Source: Actinomycetes bacterium
GTDB taxonomy: Bacteria; Actinomycetota; Aquicultoria; SURF-47; JAUUWJ01
Assembly: GCA_030589175.1 (NCBI GenBank)
Contig: JAUUWJ010000016.1
Location: 1-9,445, forward strand
Direction of reading: 5' to 3'
Length of the DNA stretch: 9,445 nucleotides
The notes below the pieces were generated by a model. That model was given only the letters and a program-made list of their open reading frames with translations, did not search any database and was not told where the DNA came from. Below are positions 1-7,276 of this stretch, piece by piece. Positions within the stretch are counted from its first letter, which is position 1; each line of letters begins with the position of its first letter. The position numbers and the translations under genes are program-made.

Positions 1-1127
1 ACGAGCACCAAGAGCTCCTAGAAACCATTAACCACCTTAAAGAACTTTTAGCTTCCGAGAAAAAGATCCTCGGTGTTGTAAAGGAAGAGCTAACTGAAAT
101 AAAAGAGAAATATGCCGATGAAAGGCGCACAAAGATAAAGGCTGCTGCCGGCGAAATAGAAGTCGAAGATTTGATAACCAAAGAAGAAATGATTGTTACC
201 ATTACAAATTCCGGATACTTAAAACGGGTTCCGATTGCAACTTTCAAGAAACAGAGGCGAGGCGGAGTCGGTGTTAGTGGCATGAATTTAAAAGAAGGCG
301 ACTTTGTGGAACACCTTTTTACTGCCTCTACCCATGATAGCGTGCTCTTTTTTAGCAACAAGGGGAAAGTCTATAGGCTTAAGGTATATGAACTGCCGCA
401 AGCAAGCAGGAAAGCAAGAGGGCAAAATATTATTAATGTTCTTCCGCTTAAGGCTGAAGAAAGTATTGCCGCGATATTGTCGATAGAAAATTTTGAGCAA
501 GCAAAGTATTTGATAATGGGCACAAGGGGTGGCCTGGTTAAGAAAACTCTCTTGACTGACTATCAGACTTCTAGAAAAGAAGGGATTATCGCTATTAATT
601 TAAAGCCCTCCGACGAACTTATTGGCGCCAAACTAACAGACGGTAACTCTAAAGTATTTATTATAACCCAGCAAGGCCAAGCCATTCAGTTTTCCGAAAC
701 AGATGCCCGGCCGATGGGCCGCGTGTCAATGGGCGTAAAAGGAATAAGGCTGGCACCCAAAGACATCGTTTTAGGAATGGATATAGTCCAGGAAGATGCC
801 CAGCTTCTAGCGATAACAGAGAAAGGCTATGGCAAACGCACTGAACTAAATAAGTACCCGGTTCAAAAGAGAGGCGGCCGCGGCGTAAGAACAATCAAAA
901 TTGTGAAAGAGAAAGGAAAGCTGGCATCAGTAAGGATTGTTAAGCCGGAGCAGGAGCTCCTGGTAATCTCCGAAGAAGGAGTAGTTATCAGAGTTAATGC
1001 CAAAGATATTTCCATACAAGGGCGGGCGACACAAGGGGTGCGGGTAATGTCTCTAAAGGCCAAGGATACGGTAGGAGCTATTGCCAGGGTAGTTAATGAG
1101 GAAGAAGAAGTCCCAGAATCAGAATAA
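1..1127 (+). CDS. gyrA: DNA gyrase subunit A, C-terminal part (5' end outside the window)
   Basis: This is the C-terminal 374 codons of the gyrase subunit that cleaves and rejoins DNA; with GyrB it introduces negative supercoils using ATP. The reading frame is open from base 3, so the gene runs in from the left and the TTG at 171 is an internal Leu codon, not a start. The first ~40 residues form the coiled arm near the C-gate and end in the diagnostic YADERRTKI (about codons 37-45), followed by EIEVEDLI. The rest is the DNA-wrapping beta-pinwheel. It contains a first-blade GyrA box, QRRGGVG (bases 252-272), then STHDSVLFFSNKGKVYRL and a later box-like QKRGGRG (864-884). The tail is acidic (NEEEEVPESE), as in many GyrA proteins. 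ParC is less likely because of the GyrA box and the close match to GyrA blade 1. The end and identity are secure. Confidence 0.97.
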   Translation, partial: EHQELLETINHLKELLASEKKILGVVKEELTEIKEKYADERRTKIKAAAGEIEVEDLITKEEMIVTITNSGYLKRVPIATFKKQRRGGVGVSGMNLKEGDFVEHLFTASTHDSVLFFSNKGKVYRLKVYELPQASRKARGQNIINVLPLKAEESIAAILSIENFEQAKYLIMGTRGGLVKKTLLTDYQTSRKEGIIAINLKPSDELIGAKLTDGNSKVFIITQQGQAIQFSETDARPMGRVSMGVKGIRLAPKDIVLGMDIVQEDAQLLAITEKGYGKRTELNKYPVQKRGGRGVRTIKIVKEKGKLASVRIVKPEQELLVISEEGVVIRVNAKDISIQGRATQGVRVMSLKAKDTVGAIARVVNEEEEVPESE

Positions 1128-1174
1128 AAACAATTAGAGAACAGTGGTTCCTACCCCAAACGATTTCTTACCTA

Positions 1175-1204
1175 TTGATTAATCACTTCTCTTAGGGCTA
1201 TAAA
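1175..1204 (+). promoter_or_regulatory. possible promoter for archease-rtcB, placed for a leaderless transcript
   Basis: TTGATT (1175-1180) and TATAAA (1199-1204) are separated by 18 nt and resemble -35 and -10 boxes (4/6 and 5/6 matches). The -10 box ends 6 nt before the archease ATG at 1211, so transcription would begin at or next to the start codon. No Shine-Dalgarno sequence precedes that ATG, which fits a leaderless message. A 10-bp perfect palindrome, TGATTAATCA (1176-1185), overlaps the -35 and could be an operator or chance. The call rests on motif and position only. Confidence 0.4.
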
Positions 1205-1210
1205 TTAGTT

Positions 1211-1618
1211 ATGGAATATGAGATCTTAAGCCATGTTTCAGAGACCGGAATTAGGGCCTACGGAACAAGCTTAAATAATGCTTTTGCTAACGCCGCCAGG
1301 GCAATGTTTTCTATCATAACTAAGGTAGAAAAAGTAGAAACTAAGCAGAAAAAAGAAATTAAACTTATCTCAAGCAGCCCGAAAGAATTACTAGTCGATT
1401 TCTTGAACGAACTCCTTTTTTATTATGAGACCGAGTCAATGTTATTCAGTGACTTTAAGGTAAGGATTGAAAGCAGTACTCTAGTAGCAGAGGCTAAGGG
1501 CGAGAAATATCGACCAGAAAAACATCCAATAAAAACTCAAATTAAGGCGACTACTTACTATAATTTAAAGGTTAATTCCAACGAGGATAATTGGGTTCAG
1601 GTTTTTTTCGATGTTTGA
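1211..1618 (+). CDS. archease, RtcB RNA ligase cofactor
   Basis: Archease is a small metal-binding protein that speeds guanylylation of RtcB and lets the ligase turn over repeatedly. The 135-residue length is normal for the family. The N-terminus (YEILSHVSETGIRAYG, residues 3-18) aligns with the family signature, usually written D-H-T-A-D-[IV]-G. The middle ALAMF-like helix appears as NAARAMFSII. The C-terminal signature is KATTYYNLKV, and the protein ends W-V-Q-V-F-F-D-V, with the conserved penultimate Asp134 thought to help bind metal. The N-terminal motif is divergent: Glu11 stands where Asp is usual, and Ser7 replaces the leading Asp. The ATG at 1211 gives the family N-terminus but has no Shine-Dalgarno sequence. 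The gene lies 83 nt after gyrA and 9 nt before rtcB, and that pairing strongly supports the call. Confidence 0.9.
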   Translation: MEYEILSHVSETGIRAYGTSLNNAFANAARAMFSIITKVEKVETKQKKEIKLISSSPKELLVDFLNELLFYYETESMLFSDFKVRIESSTLVAEAKGEKYRPEKHPIKTQIKATTYYNLKVNSNEDNWVQVFFDV

Positions 1619-1623
1619 GGAGA
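1617..1623 (+). promoter_or_regulatory. ribosome-binding site of rtcB overlapping the archease stop
   Basis: GAGGAGA at 1617-1623 lies 4 nt before the rtcB ATG at 1628 and includes the last two bases of the archease TGA stop (1616-1618). It is the strongest Shine-Dalgarno sequence in the window. It fixes the rtcB start and implies translational coupling of the two genes. Confidence 0.75.
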
Positions 1624-1627
1624 TCGC

Positions 1628-3070
1628 ATGGTAGAGATAAAGAAAATTGCCGATTTCACATACGAAATACCTACTAGCGCAGCTCCCGGAATGCGGGCTC
1701 CCGGAATTGTTTTCAGCGACGAAGCTTTACTCGAAAAGGCCAAGGGCGAGACAGTGCTAAAACAAGTCGAAAATGTTGCTACTCTTCCGGGAATAGTCAA
1801 AGCTTCTTTTGCTATGCCTGACATCCATCTGGGCTACGGTTTTGCAGTGGGCGGTGTAGCTGCTTTTGATGTTGATAGTGGCGTCATCAGTCCCGGGGGC
1901 GTCGGCTTCGATATAAATTGCGGGGTTAGAGTTTTGAAAACAAATATGAAACTCGTTGATATAAAAGAAAAACTGGAAGAGTTAATGCACGAATTAAGCC
2001 GAAGTATACCCAAGGGCGTAGGTGAGAAAGGAAAGCTCAGGTTGAGCGAAAAGGAGCTAAGAGAGGCAGTTACAAAAGGGGTTAGCTGGGCTGTAAAGAA
2101 AGGCTACGGAAGCCAAGAGGACATAGAATTTTGTGAAGAAGAGGGCCGGATTGAGGGGGCTAACCCCGATAAAGTGAGCAGCAGGGCTTATCAAAGAGGA
2201 TCTTCTCAACTCGGCACCCTGGGAGCGGGAAACCATTTTGTGGAAGTACAAGAGGTTGTAAAATTTTTTGATGAGGAGGCAGCTGACGCTTTTGGGCTTT
2301 TTGTCGGACAAGCTCTTGTTATGATTCACACGGGCTCCAGGGGATTTGGCCATCAAGTGGCCAGCGACTATTTAAAAACGATGGGCTCTGCTCCCGGCAA
2401 ATACGGTTTTTCTCTTCCCGACAGGCAACTGGCAGCTGTACCTATCGATTCGGATGAAGGGCGGGATTATTATCAGGCTATGGCCTGTGCTATGAACTAC
2501 GCTTGGCTTAACCGCCACATGATCACCCATTATACGCGCAGCTCATTTGAGTTTATTTTTAGGCAAAGCATCAGCGATCTCGGCCTGGATTTGCTCTACG
2601 ATGTTGCCCACAACGGAGCGAAGTTTGAAGAACATGTCGTCGACGGGAAAGCCAGGAAGCTTTCCGTGCACCGTAAAGGAGCGACTCGTTCTTTTGGTCC
2701 GGCAATGGGCCAGATTCCAAAAGCTTATAAGGATATCGGCCAACCGGTTATGATTCCAGGGGATATGGGCAGAGCATCCTTTATCTTAAGGGGTTGCGAT
2801 AAGTCTGAAGAACAAGCTTTCTCCAGTACGGCTCATGGCGCGGGGCGTCTTCTCAGTCGCAAAGGAGCGAAAAAACAAATAACAGGAGCAGAGGTTAGGA
2901 CAAATCTAAACAAGAAAGGAATAGTAGTCGTTGCCGGCCACATGCCTTCTTTGGCCGAAGAAGCTCCTCTAGCCTACAAAGATGTTCACAAAGTAGTCGA
3001 CATATGCCAGGGTGCTAATCTATCATTAAAGGTAGCAGAACTTCGTCCTTGGGGAGTGCTAAAGGGATAA
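1628..3070 (+). CDS. rtcB: tRNA-splicing/RNA-repair ligase RtcB, long archaeal-type form
   Basis: RtcB joins RNA ends carrying a 2',3'-cyclic or 3' phosphate to 5'-OH ends, using GTP and Mn2+ through a histidine-GMP intermediate. At 480 residues it matches the archaeal enzyme (about 481 in Pyrococcus without its intein) rather than the ~408-residue E. coli form. The active-site set is complete: Asp95 and Cys98 in GFDINC; Asn202 and His203 in GAGNHFVE; His234 in MIHTGSRG; His328 in DVAHNG; and the guanylylated His403 in STAHGAGR. MPDIHLGYGFAVGG (63-76) and the C-terminal RPWGVLKG are also typical. No intein or frameshift is seen. The start is set by the strong ribosome-binding site. No RtcA cyclase or RtcR activator is next to it, so co-expression with archease is the main visible link. 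The natural substrate in this organism cannot be told from sequence. Confidence 0.97.
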   Translation: MVEIKKIADFTYEIPTSAAPGMRAPGIVFSDEALLEKAKGETVLKQVENVATLPGIVKASFAMPDIHLGYGFAVGGVAAFDVDSGVISPGGVGFDINCGVRVLKTNMKLVDIKEKLEELMHELSRSIPKGVGEKGKLRLSEKELREAVTKGVSWAVKKGYGSQEDIEFCEEEGRIEGANPDKVSSRAYQRGSSQLGTLGAGNHFVEVQEVVKFFDEEAADAFGLFVGQALVMIHTGSRGFGHQVASDYLKTMGSAPGKYGFSLPDRQLAAVPIDSDEGRDYYQAMACAMNYAWLNRHMITHYTRSSFEFIFRQSISDLGLDLLYDVAHNGAKFEEHVVDGKARKLSVHRKGATRSFGPAMGQIPKAYKDIGQPVMIPGDMGRASFILRGCDKSEEQAFSSTAHGAGRLLSRKGAKKQITGAEVRTNLNKKGIVVVAGHMPSLAEEAPLAYKDVHKVVDICQGANLSLKVAELRPWGVLKG

Positions 3071-3088
3071 AGGGCGGATGCTAGACCA

Positions 3089-3119
3089 TAGACAATGGAA
3101 CCTAGGAAAACAATATAAG
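3089..3119 (+). promoter_or_regulatory. possible promoter for the 3143-4874 cluster
   Basis: TAGACA (3089-3094, 5/6 of TTGACA) and TATAAG (3114-3119, 5/6 of TATAAT) lie in the 72-nt gap after rtcB. Their 19-nt spacer is longer than the usual 17. A start near 3126 would give a short leader before the ATG at 3143. Read-through from rtcB is equally possible. Confidence 0.3.
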
Positions 3120-3142
3120 TTTATTGGAAACTAATCTAAAAC

Positions 3143-3667
3143 ATGAATAGTTTAAAGTTAAGATTATACTTTTTTGCAATAATATTTTTGCTTGCGTTAG
3201 TTTTTCTTCTCGTACCAAGAGGAGGAACTTTGTTAAACACCGATATCTACTTGGCGCCGGATGGCAAACCGGTTTTTTCGGCCACGATTGACAAAAAAGG
3301 TACTTCTAAATTAGGTGTTCTCTCAAACGCTATAAAGGGAGCAGATATATACGGTCAAGATATTGAAAAAATCGACTATGGTTTTGTAGCTTACTATCGT
3401 GTTTCTTATAACTTCAGTTTGGCTAACGTTCCTAGCTATGTGCCTTCAAAGTTTGTTTTTAGCGCAGATTTACCCGGCAAAATAACAAAGATGAAAGGTG
3501 GTAGCTTTCAAGAAAGTAAGGCTATTTGGCAGCTCGAAGTGGGTAAAGACGTAGACGTTTATGCCGAATCTAAAATCGTAAGATGGTGGTTGATTGTTCT
3601 TACTTTGTTAGTGACTATAGTTCTTTTATACGTGATAATAGCAACAAGATGGCGCAAAAAAGCATAA
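3143..3667 (+). CDS. two-TM membrane protein with an extracytoplasmic domain, function unknown
   Basis: I do not recognise this 174-residue protein with confidence. Residues 7-25 form a hydrophobic helix after a short basic N-terminus. Residues ~27-145 form a soluble, probably beta-rich domain with many alternating hydrophobic residues. Residues 147-167 form a second hydrophobic helix, followed by the basic tail RWRKKA. The charge pattern predicts both ends in the cytoplasm and the middle domain outside. The layout, and the stretch [19 protein letters not shown] after the first helix, recall the LppM/DUF3153 type of envelope protein, but there is no lipobox Cys, so this is only a suggestion. 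The 3' end overlaps the yjbQ start by 19 nt. The ribosome-binding site at 3143 is weak. The overlap and the clean topology support a real gene. Confidence 0.8.
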   Translation: MNSLKLRLYFFAIIFLLALVFLLVPRGGTLLNTDIYLAPDGKPVFSATIDKKGTSKLGVLSNAIKGADIYGQDIEKIDYGFVAYYRVSYNFSLANVPSYVPSKFVFSADLPGKITKMKGGSFQESKAIWQLEVGKDVDVYAESKIVRWWLIVLTLLVTIVLLYVIIATRWRKKA

Positions 3668-4053
3668 TTGAAGTTAGCACAAAATCAAAAACTGATTGGA
3701 TCGATATAACAAAGGCGGTTCAGGAACAAGTTGAGAGCTCAGGGATAAAAGAAGGCATTGCCGTAGTTTACGTTCCCCACACGACTGCCGGCATAACCAT
3801 AAACGAGCACGCGGATCCGGCTGTTGTAGCTGATATTAATGACAAACTAGCGGATCTTATTCCCGCTGACAGAAGCTATTCTCATACTGAAGGAAATTCC
3901 GACGGCCACATAAAGGCTTCTTTAATAGGAACGTCTCAGACTATTTTTATAAGCAACAAAGAGCTTGAACTAGGAACGTGGCAAGGAATCTTTTTTTGTG
4001 AATTTGACGGGCCTAGAAACCGCAAAGTATACGTCAAGGTTTTAGGAAATTGA
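3649..4053 (+). CDS. yjbQ: YjbQ/UPF0047 family protein (secondary thiamine-phosphate synthase-like)
   Basis: This 134-residue protein belongs to the small, widely conserved YjbQ/UPF0047 family. Databases often name it secondary thiamine-phosphate synthase because members can weakly replace ThiE; the true cellular role is unsettled. The family signatures are complete: [11 protein letters not shown] (43-53, with His44), [16 protein letters not shown] (79-94, with His79 and His87) and [20 protein letters not shown] (108-127). The histidines and acidic residues probably bind metal. The frame is open back to an ATG at 3583, but those 22 extra residues ([11 protein letters not shown]...) are unlike the family and lie inside the upstream gene, so I choose the ATG at 3649. 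That start overlaps the upstream gene by 19 nt and has no good Shine-Dalgarno, which suggests coupled translation. Its stop overlaps the next start. Confidence 0.93.
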   Translation: MAQKSIIEVSTKSKTDWIDITKAVQEQVESSGIKEGIAVVYVPHTTAGITINEHADPAVVADINDKLADLIPADRSYSHTEGNSDGHIKASLIGTSQTIFISNKELELGTWQGIFFCEFDGPRNRKVYVKVLGN

Positions 4054-4874
4054 CCTACCAGTACGAAGAACCGGTCTACACAACGAAATTCAAAGATTAT
4101 GAGCAATCAACTCTTGAATTGCTGCAAAAGCTCAATCTTAAAGAACACCTAAAGGGTCAGAAAAAAATCATAATCAAGCCCAATCTGGTGTCATGTGCTC
4201 CTCCCCCGGTTACAACGGATGTTGGGCTGGTGGAAGCTCTTTGCCGGTATTGCTTGGAGCATTCTGATGCGAGAGTGATTGTAGCTGAAGGACCAGCTGG
4301 TTGTGATGCAGTAGAGTCTTTTGAAAAGCTTAGATTTTTTGAGCGTCTTAAACCGCTCGGCATTGATTTAGTTGATTTGGATTCTGAAGAAGAGATTGTA
4401 AAGCTTCAAAATCGAAATCTTCCCCTGTTTAAAGAAGTGCTTCTTCCAAAAATTATAACTGATGGATTTTTAATTAGCGCCGCTGTTCTTAAGGATCATA
4501 CGTTTTGTACAACAACTTTAAGTATCAAAAACCTAATCGGTATATTGCCGGCCAAACATTACAAAGGATGGTGGCGTTTTCGAAAATCAAAAGCTCATCG
4601 CCACAACATTCACCAAGCAGCAGCTGATGTTGCTACTTATCGTCCCATAAACTTGGCTATAATAGACGGGGCAATAGGCTTGAAGAAGGGTCATCTGTTT
4701 GGCGGAAGGCCTTGTAGTCCACCTAAAAATATTCTTGTTGGAAGTTACGATCCTCTGGCCGCCGATATTGAGGGAGCCAAAATTTTAGGTCATAATTTCT
4801 TAAAAGTGAAGCACTTGCGTTGTTACTTTAATAACATCAAACAAAACAAAGCTAAAGTAACTGCTCAGCCCTAA
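4050..4874 (+). CDS. DUF362 family protein
   Basis: The 274 residues carry the DUF362 pattern: [18 protein letters not shown] (40-57) near the start; a central [25 protein letters not shown] stretch with [11 protein letters not shown] (141-171); [12 protein letters not shown] (183-194); [11 protein letters not shown] (200-210); and [20 protein letters not shown] (228-247). The family's biochemical role is not established. Some members carry a C-terminal ferredoxin-type 4Fe-4S domain; this one does not and ends shortly after the core domain. Seven cysteines are scattered (49, 65, 68, 85, 153, 222, 258), with C65-x-x-C68 the only close pair. The start is a TTG whose bases overlap the yjbQ TGA (TTGA, 4-nt overlap), with AGG a few nt upstream. 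No ATG gives a complete domain. Coupling to yjbQ suggests joint expression, not a known shared pathway. Confidence 0.9.
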   Translation: MTYQYEEPVYTTKFKDYEQSTLELLQKLNLKEHLKGQKKIIIKPNLVSCAPPPVTTDVGLVEALCRYCLEHSDARVIVAEGPAGCDAVESFEKLRFFERLKPLGIDLVDLDSEEEIVKLQNRNLPLFKEVLLPKIITDGFLISAAVLKDHTFCTTTLSIKNLIGILPAKHYKGWWRFRKSKAHRHNIHQAAADVATYRPINLAIIDGAIGLKKGHLFGGRPCSPPKNILVGSYDPLAADIEGAKILGHNFLKVKHLRCYFNNIKQNKAKVTAQP

Positions 4875-4904
4875 TAAGGCTTTGCTCAAGTCTTAATTTA
4901 GCTT

Positions 4905-4937
4905 TAAACTTCACTTAAAAATTGAGTGTATAGTTTA
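4905..4937 (+). other. interrupted inverted repeat upstream of the 754-residue gene
   Basis: TAAACT (4905-4910) pairs with AGTTTA (4932-4937), and inside them CACTT (4912-4916) pairs with GAGTG (4924-4928, one T-G pair). A 1x3 internal mismatch and a 7-nt loop remain. The repeat is AT-rich with no following T-run, so it is not a convincing intrinsic terminator. It lies 6 nt before a TTGACA box and could be a regulator site or chance. Confidence 0.25.
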
Positions 4938-4943
4938 GAGAAG

Positions 4944-4972
4944 TTGACAGGCTTTCTTACTCATAGAAGAAT
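4944..4972 (+). promoter_or_regulatory. predicted sigma-70-type promoter of the 754-residue membrane protein gene
   Basis: A perfect TTGACA (4944-4949) is followed after 17 nt by AAGAAT (4967-4972, 4/6 of TATAAT). Transcription would start near 4979 and leave a leader of ~30 nt with AGGCGG (4995-5000) ten nt before the ATG at 5011. The -35 is strong and the -10 is mediocre. The 136-nt gap holds no gene, so a promoter is expected here. Confidence 0.5.
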
Positions 4973-5010
4973 ACAAAAAGATAAATTGTTATCCAGGCGG
5001 ACTGGTATTA

Positions 5011-7275
5011 ATGCTTAATAAATCTAAAAGAAAAAAAATAAGATTTAAAACAATATTGCTTGGCTTAGCAGCAGCCTTGTTGGCTATGGTCATTATTGCG
5101 CCAATGAGTGCATGGGCGGCGAAGAAAGAAAAAAAAGTCCTTCTAATAGTTGTAAGCTCTGTAACTCTTGAAGATTTAACAGAGACTAACACGCCAAATT
5201 TAGACTTATTGCAAAGACACGGAGCCATTGGATTGATGAATGCCAGAGCGGCTAACATAAAATGGCCGGGCAGCTTTTATTTGAGTATAGGTGCCGGAGC
5301 TAGAGCGGAAGCAGGCAGCCTGGGCGGCTTGGGATTTAATGCTTTTGAAAATTTGCCGAGGGACCTTTTTAGAGAAAAGATAAGCGCTAAAGAGGTTTAC
5401 TTACAAAATAATAAAGCTAGTTTAGAAGACGAGAACATTGCCAACTTGGGCATAAACAATGCTACTGCCAAAAGCTTTAAATACCGAAACAATGTTGTTC
5501 CCGGCCTGCTTGGCGAAGCCTTAAATGTTGGCGGCAAGAAAACGGCTGCTTTGGGTAATGCCGATACTCTGCAAGAAAAACACAGGGAAATTACTCTGAT
5601 AACGATGAATTTGAAAGGCAAAACCGATTTCGGCTTAGTCTCAAGCGCTACCTCAACTGAAGACAAAAGTTTTCCCGGCGGCATTAGAACTGATTATGAA
5701 GAACTGGCTGAACAAACCACCTCTCTCTTACACAAAGCTGATTTTGTCGCGGTAGACTTAGGTGACAGCGCTAGAGTCGATTATCAGCGTCTTTACATGA
5801 ACGACTTCGTTAATCAAGAAAAAAGACGCGAGGCTCTTATTAAAGCGGACAGATATGTAGGCGAAGTTATGAAAGAGCTGAAATCAAAAAACATATTAAC
5901 GATAGTGACTACGCCGAAACCGCAAAGTGATTCGATGAAAGCAAGAGATTATTTGACTCCGGTTATTGTAAGCGGGCTTGGAAAGGGTGCTCTTAGCTCT
6001 GATACAACGAGAAGAAGCGGAATAGTAGCTAACATAGACATAGCGCCGACAATTTTAAAACATTTTGGCCTAACTGTTCCGCCTGAAGCCGCCGGAAACC
6101 AAATAAAAGCCGAGCCTCTTAAGAACACAGTTGATTTTGTAAAAGAGCGCCATAGCCAAATCTTTGTTATGAGAACCTTTAGAACTCCGATAATAATAAG
6201 TTACTCTATCTTTTTACTTTTCGGGTTGATTTTCGGACTGGCTCATTTTTGGTTGCGACGAGCCGGGCGCAAGGTCAGCAAAGGAGCTAGTAGTTCTTTG
6301 AAGTTCTTCTTATTGTTTTTGCTGGCCGTACCTTTTAGCAGCCTTTTGCAAATACCGCTTGATGCTAACAACATTGCCATCTCTTTCACAAGCGCAATCG
6401 TAATCGCTCTAGGCGTAGCTGCGCTTGCTGTCTTGCTTTTTAGAAAACAGTCATTGGGCCCGATACTCTTTGTTGTTGGTGCTACAACCGCTCTAATAAT
6501 AATTGACACCATGACCGGCACTAATCTTTCTCAGCGCTCATTTTTGGGCTCGGATATAATATCGGGTGGCCGGTATTATGGTCTCGGAAATGTCTACATG
6601 GGCGTCTTGATCGGGGCATCGCTGTTTTCCGTCGCTTCTTTGTTTGACACCTTGCTTGTTAAGAACAATAAAGCAATGCCCTACATTGGTTTTATAGCTT
6701 TGATCTTAGTAGGCTTTGTAATTGGCCACCCAAGCCTTGGCGCTAATGTGGGAGGACTAATTACCGTTACTGCCACCGCCATTATATTTGCTCAGGTATT
6801 AATGGAGAAGAGATTCTCTTGGAAAACAGCTCTAACAAGTATTGTCATCTTTGCTTTAGTGGTGACACTTTTTCTGGGAATTGACTTTGTAAGAAAAGAA
6901 GCCACTCAATCTCATACTGGAAAAGCTATTTCGGTCATTCAAGCAAAAGGAGCAACGGCTATTTCAGATATTATCGCACGCAAAGTTAAGCAAAACAGGC
7001 GGGGAACTTTTTCTTTTACCGGTTTTATTTTAATGGGAATGGTAATCATTGCCTTGTTTATGAATCAAACGGTAAAAAAAGACGAAGAGATCTCAAAGGA
7101 GTTTGACACACACTTTCCGACTATCAAGAAAGCTTTTTTCACCATGGCCTGGGCGGCCTTAATCGGGTTTTTGTTCAACGATACCGGGGCCATTACCGCT
7201 ATGGCTATAGTAACCTACTTATTAATTCCCTTGCTCTATATATCTTTGACCGTGCCTAAAACTCAAAAAGCATAA
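5011..7275 (+). CDS. large membrane protein: degenerate alkaline-phosphatase-like outer domain plus polytopic C-terminus
   Basis: The 754 residues divide into three parts. Residues ~13-36 are a basic-then-hydrophobic signal or anchor ending MSAWAA. Residues ~41-385 look like an alkaline-phosphatase/sulfatase-fold domain: KKVLLIVVSSVTLEDL opens it, TNTPNLDLLQRHGAIGLMN follows, and NIDIAPTILKHFGL (341-354) is the usual closing segment. The usual metal and nucleophile residues are not evident. SS (49-50) stands where Asp-Gly is common, and TTPKP (300-304) stands where a T-x-D-H-G loop is common, so catalysis is doubtful. Residues ~393-747 hold about ten hydrophobic segments, with the motifs GGRYYGLGN (519-527), GHPSLGANVGG (572-582) and FNDTG (722-726) that look conserved. 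The domain order resembles GPI ethanolamine-phosphate transferases (outer phosphatase-fold domain, then many spans), but that is only an architectural parallel. I know of similar uncharacterised proteins in Gram-positive-type anaerobes. An envelope role is inferred; no function is assigned. Confidence 0.88.
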   Translation: MLNKSKRKKIRFKTILLGLAAALLAMVIIAPMSAWAAKKEKKVLLIVVSSVTLEDLTETNTPNLDLLQRHGAIGLMNARAANIKWPGSFYLSIGAGARAEAGSLGGLGFNAFENLPRDLFREKISAKEVYLQNNKASLEDENIANLGINNATAKSFKYRNNVVPGLLGEALNVGGKKTAALGNADTLQEKHREITLITMNLKGKTDFGLVSSATSTEDKSFPGGIRTDYEELAEQTTSLLHKADFVAVDLGDSARVDYQRLYMNDFVNQEKRREALIKADRYVGEVMKELKSKNILTIVTTPKPQSDSMKARDYLTPVIVSGLGKGALSSDTTRRSGIVANIDIAPTILKHFGLTVPPEAAGNQIKAEPLKNTVDFVKERHSQIFVMRTFRTPIIISYSIFLLFGLIFGLAHFWLRRAGRKVSKGASSSLKFFLLFLLAVPFSSLLQIPLDANNIAISFTSAIVIALGVAALAVLLFRKQSLGPILFVVGATTALIIIDTMTGTNLSQRSFLGSDIISGGRYYGLGNVYMGVLIGASLFSVASLFDTLLVKNNKAMPYIGFIALILVGFVIGHPSLGANVGGLITVTATAIIFAQVLMEKRFSWKTALTSIVIFALVVTLFLGIDFVRKEATQSHTGKAISVIQAKGATAISDIIARKVKQNRRGTFSFTGFILMGMVIIALFMNQTVKKDEEISKEFDTHFPTIKKAFFTMAWAALIGFLFNDTGAITAMAIVTYLLIPLLYISLTVPKTQKA

Positions 7276-7276
7276 G

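Noticed and set aside
171..173. TTG as the start of the first coding region
   Set aside because: The frame is open to base 3 and encodes GyrA-specific sequence (YADERRTKI, EIEVEDLI) before this codon, so the codon is internal.
1128..1174. Terminator after gyrA
   Set aside because: Only a 4-bp GAAC/GTTC pairing is present, with no T-run.
2057..2356. Opposite-strand open frame of 99 codons inside rtcB
   Set aside because: It lies wholly within a well-conserved gene, has no family resemblance and reads as a codon-bias shadow; other antisense frames inside genes were rejected for the same reason.
3583..3648. Upstream ATG giving YjbQ 22 extra residues
   Set aside because: The added residues are unlike the family and lie deep inside the upstream gene's C-terminal membrane helix; the ATG at 3649 gives the family N-terminus.
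4867..4880. AGCC/GGCT pairing after DUF362 as an intrinsic terminator
   Set aside because: The stem is only 4 bp and the following bases (TTTGCTC) do not form a proper T-run.
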